From: an uncultured Oscillospiraceae bacterium
GTDB lineage: Bacteria > Bacillota_A > Clostridia > Oscillospirales > Acutalibacteraceae
Length of the DNA: 9,221 bases
Assembly (NCBI GenBank): GCA_910589395.1
Contig: CAJUTL010000063.1
Span: forward strand, 1-9,221
Direction of reading: 5' to 3'
Shown here: one piece after another, positions 7,523 to 9,221 of the stretch
How the letters are laid out: each line of letters begins with the position of its first letter
Numbering within the stretch: position 1 is the first letter of the stretch
Position numbers and translations under genes: made by a program
Notes under the pieces: model-generated
Databases searched by the model: none
What the model was told of the DNA's origin: nothing
The model's input: the letters and a program-made list of their open reading frames with translations, nothing else

Positions 7523-8107
7523 ATGAAGGCTCGTTTTGCAATACTGGTTTTGCTGATTACTATATTGCTCACTTTTTCGGGAAGTGCGGCGGGAAGTATC
7601 GCTTTTTCCCCGAAAGGGGTTGGGAGTATCGGGACATCCTGTGCTTCTCGTAAGGAAACGTACAGTACTTTCCTGTTGGATATTCCGGAACGGTTCACCA
7701 TTCAAAATGAGCATGGCGAGACTGCTTCCTGGGATATAGAGCACGGCGAATTGACCGGTACCATGGAAATAGAAAAGCGGCAGTTTCTTGTGGGCGGCGC
7801 GCAATACGCGGCGCGGCTTTTGGTTACGGTTCCCTTTAGTGAAATTTTTGAAATAGAAGCTTCAGGATTCGGTGAGCGCTTTCAGTTTTCCCTTATTGAT
7901 TCTGACAGACATATCCGCATTGCAAGCGGAGGCTTAAAAAATATCAGGCTTGAAGGAACAAGTATCATACTGGAAGGAGAAAATCTTGACTTTGAGGTTA
8001 CAGTCGGTTCCGGGGAGGAAGCAACCCAGCAAAAGCTGAAAGGGCATGCTGAGCAAAAGGTACTGATTGAAAATCAGAATGGTACTTTAGAGATGAAAGA
8101 ATTCTAG
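7523..8107 (+). CDS. Secreted protein homologous to the C-terminal module of the SLH peptidase
   Basis: A 194-residue protein. The frame is open from 7421, but the ATG at 7523 is the credible start: GGAGGA (7508-7513) sits 9 nt upstream and the product begins with a signal peptide (MKARFAILVLLITILLTFSGSAAG). Residues 58-157 align with residues 476-573 of the peptidase encoded at 4205-6172, with only small gaps. Matching landmarks are FTIQN/YTIWN, GELTGTM/SGLNGTM, ARLLVTVP/EMLLYVP, SLIDSDRHIRI/SVSDSLRYARI and ILEGENLDF/ELEGEQLDF. No catalytic motif, SLH repeat or membrane anchor is seen. It lies 73 bp after the SLH gene and 68 bp before its partial duplicate. A role as binding partner, inhibitor or decoy for the peptidase is conceivable but unproven. 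Confidence 0.85.
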   Translation: MKARFAILVLLITILLTFSGSAAGSIAFSPKGVGSIGTSCASRKETYSTFLLDIPERFTIQNEHGETASWDIEHGELTGTMEIEKRQFLVGGAQYAARLLVTVPFSEIFEIEASGFGERFQFSLIDSDRHIRIASGGLKNIRLEGTSIILEGENLDFEVTVGSGEEATQQKLKGHAEQKVLIENQNGTLEMKEF

Positions 8108-8175
8108 ATGGCTGCCGGATTATCAACTTTCATTTTATTTTACAGTACGCGGAGCCCCTCGTTTGGAGGAACCTT

Positions 8176-8643
8176 ATGAAAAAGCTGTCATACCGTTTTT
8201 TCGGAATTTTGTTGTGCGTCAGCGTTCTGCTCTGCGGTTTTGGGACAGAGCGCACCCATGGAAGCGTCTACCGATTTACCGATATTGGATTCTCCCAGAG
8301 CGGGTGTTACACAGAATATTTGATATGCGCGGTGAAGCACTCCCTTTTGTTCGGCACTTCTGAATCTACCGTTTCTCCGGATCGAAAGATCACCTGGGGG
8401 GAAATAATCACAATTTTGGGTCGCGTTCACGAAAGCGTTTCCGGGAAAAAGCTTCCGCAGACAGCCGGGGAACGGTTTTACAGCAGATCTGTTTCCTGGG
8501 CGAAAAGCAGCGGACTTCTGAAAAACATAGAAATAGCCGCATACTTTGCGGAGCAAAGCATGACCAGGGAGTGCTACGGGTGGGTACAGGAGCAATTTCT
8601 TGTTGAAGGGTACTATGCTAAAATTGAAGGGTATTTTGAATAA
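8176..8643 (+). CDS. Short SLH protein: internally deleted duplicate of the gene at 6187-7449
   Basis: A 155-residue protein with an intact reading frame. The ATG has GGAGG (8165-8169) 6 nt upstream. Residues 1-29 are a signal peptide (MKKLSYRFFGILLCVSVLLC...). Residues 34-132 are one complete SLH-like repeat and most of a second, strongly similar to the 6187 product. After the MTRE motif (residues 129-132) the sequence jumps directly to the equivalent of that protein's last residues: CYGWVQEQ...GYFE here against PYHWVQEY...GYFE there. Relative to the longer paralog about 251 residues are missing in frame (its residues about 153-403). Similarity continues past the stop codon (TTTCTAAAC, GTGCGGGGAGG), so the DNA unit was duplicated and then deleted. 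It may be a functional mini-SLH protein or a decaying copy; it lacks the third SLH repeat and the C-terminal domain. Confidence 0.8.
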   Translation: MKKLSYRFFGILLCVSVLLCGFGTERTHGSVYRFTDIGFSQSGCYTEYLICAVKHSLLFGTSESTVSPDRKITWGEIITILGRVHESVSGKKLPQTAGERFYSRSVSWAKSSGLLKNIEIAAYFAEQSMTRECYGWVQEQFLVEGYYAKIEGYFE

Positions 8644-8709
8644 AGTTTCTAAACGGTGCGGGGAGGTCAGGAAAATTTGCAAAAGGCTCCCGGAACAAAG
8701 GAGAAGCGC

Positions 8710-9150
8710 ATGAAAGAAAAATCACTGAATTGCAACTCCGGCAGTAAAAAGAGCTTTTCCCTTTGGCGGTATGCCGCGCTCTGTTGCCTTTATACTTTTG
8801 TTTCACCGGACGGCGCGCGGCTGCTGCTTTGGAGATTGTCGTGGTTTTCTTTGAGATATCATTTGGCGTATGCTTGTTTTCCCGCTCTGATTGCGTCAGT
8901 CACCTCTGTGATTTGGCTTGCGCTTACTCTCCTGCGATTGCGGCGCCGTAAAGCCTTAAAACGGCTGACCTGCGTTTTGGGGGTTCTCTGTAGCGTTTCC
9001 GCTTTTGTGGGCACATTTTTCTGGACAAAGCCCCTGTCTCCCTGGAGCGTTCTGATTTGCGCGCTGCTGGCGACCTTGGCAGTACAGCGGTTTTTAGGTG
9101 CTAGATGCAATGAGGAATGTGCAATTAGCAATGAAAGGGCAGAGTGGTAA
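8710..9150 (+). CDS. Small multi-pass membrane protein of unknown function, 3' end replaced by repeat
   Basis: A 146-residue protein. The frame opens at a GTG (8656), but the ATG at 8710 has AAGGAG (8698-8703) 6 nt upstream and is preferred. Hydrophobic segments lie at about 52-75, 87-104 and 112-127, with a weaker one at about 21-40. An Arg/Lys cluster at 76-85 (RLRRRKALKR) suggests a cytoplasmic loop. I recognise no family. From about residue 131 the coding sequence runs into the edge of a repeat copy (CTAGATGCAATGAGGAATG...), so the tail ARCNEECAISNERAEW and the stop codon are supplied by the repeat; the original C-terminus is probably lost. It lies 66 bp after the short SLH gene, last of the visible operon. 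Confidence 0.7.
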   Translation: MKEKSLNCNSGSKKSFSLWRYAALCCLYTFVSPDGARLLLWRLSWFSLRYHLAYACFPALIASVTSVIWLALTLLRLRRRKALKRLTCVLGVLCSVSAFVGTFFWTKPLSPWSVLICALLATLAVQRFLGARCNEECAISNERAEW

Positions 9151-9221
9151 ATTATAGTTTATATGACACCCCTTGGCTTTCTCGCCTGTCGGCTCGGTTG
9201 CTGTGCCCCGGTGGGGCACGC
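9101..9221. mobile_element. Left end of a second copy of the MITE-like repeat, cut by the window edge
   Basis: It begins with TAGATGC (9102-9108) followed by AATGAGGAATG, then AATGAAAGGGC and the AT-rich GGTAAATTATAGTTTA. From 9177 to 9221 it matches 1818-1862 over 45 bp with a single mismatch. It ends in a GTGCCCC-GGT-GGGGCAC hairpin; the copy at about 1844-1860 has one stem base changed. Orientation is the same as the 1684-2269 element, and the remainder should lie beyond the window. Confidence 0.7.

Overview
The window looks like a chromosomal segment from a Gram-positive, moderately GC-rich anaerobe of the class Clostridia, probably a gut Oscillospiraceae/Ruminococcaceae-type organism. 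The grounds are consensus Shine-Dalgarno sequences (AAGGAG, GGAGG), sigma-A-type promoters, S-layer homology (SLH) proteins, small TM2-domain proteins and hairpin-rich intergenic repeats of a kind I associate with those genomes. The lineage is an inference; there is no rRNA in the window.

Layout. Positions 1-200 hold a diverged remnant of an intergenic repeat and no credible gene. Positions 268-1388 (minus strand) carry two adjacent TM2-domain membrane protein genes: a short one first, then a longer one with a Pro/Ala/Glu-rich N-terminus. They read from a visible promoter with a foldable leader and end at a strong terminator. Positions 1684-2269 are a gene-free, MITE-like repeat with imperfect inverted ends, 7-bp tandem units and several perfect hairpins. 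Positions 2330-3931 (minus strand) encode peptide chain release factor 3 (prfC), with a TTG start, its own promoter and a terminator.

From 4121 the plus strand carries a lower-GC, probably single-promoter operon of exported proteins: (1) a 655-residue SLH protein with a papain-like Cys/His/Asn peptidase signature; (2) an SLH protein whose natural ATG is put out of frame by one missing base at a T7 tract; (3) a 194-residue secreted protein homologous to the C-terminal module of the peptidase; (4) a 155-residue partial duplicate of gene 2 that has lost about 251 internal residues in frame; (5) a small multi-pass membrane protein whose last residues are encoded by the edge of another repeat copy. 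That copy runs off the window at 9221.

The exported cluster is the most interesting part. Its members share modules (SLH, and the peptidase C-terminal module) and show duplication, internal deletion and a frameshift, which suggests a fast-evolving cell-surface proteolytic system. Its biological role cannot be read from sequence alone.
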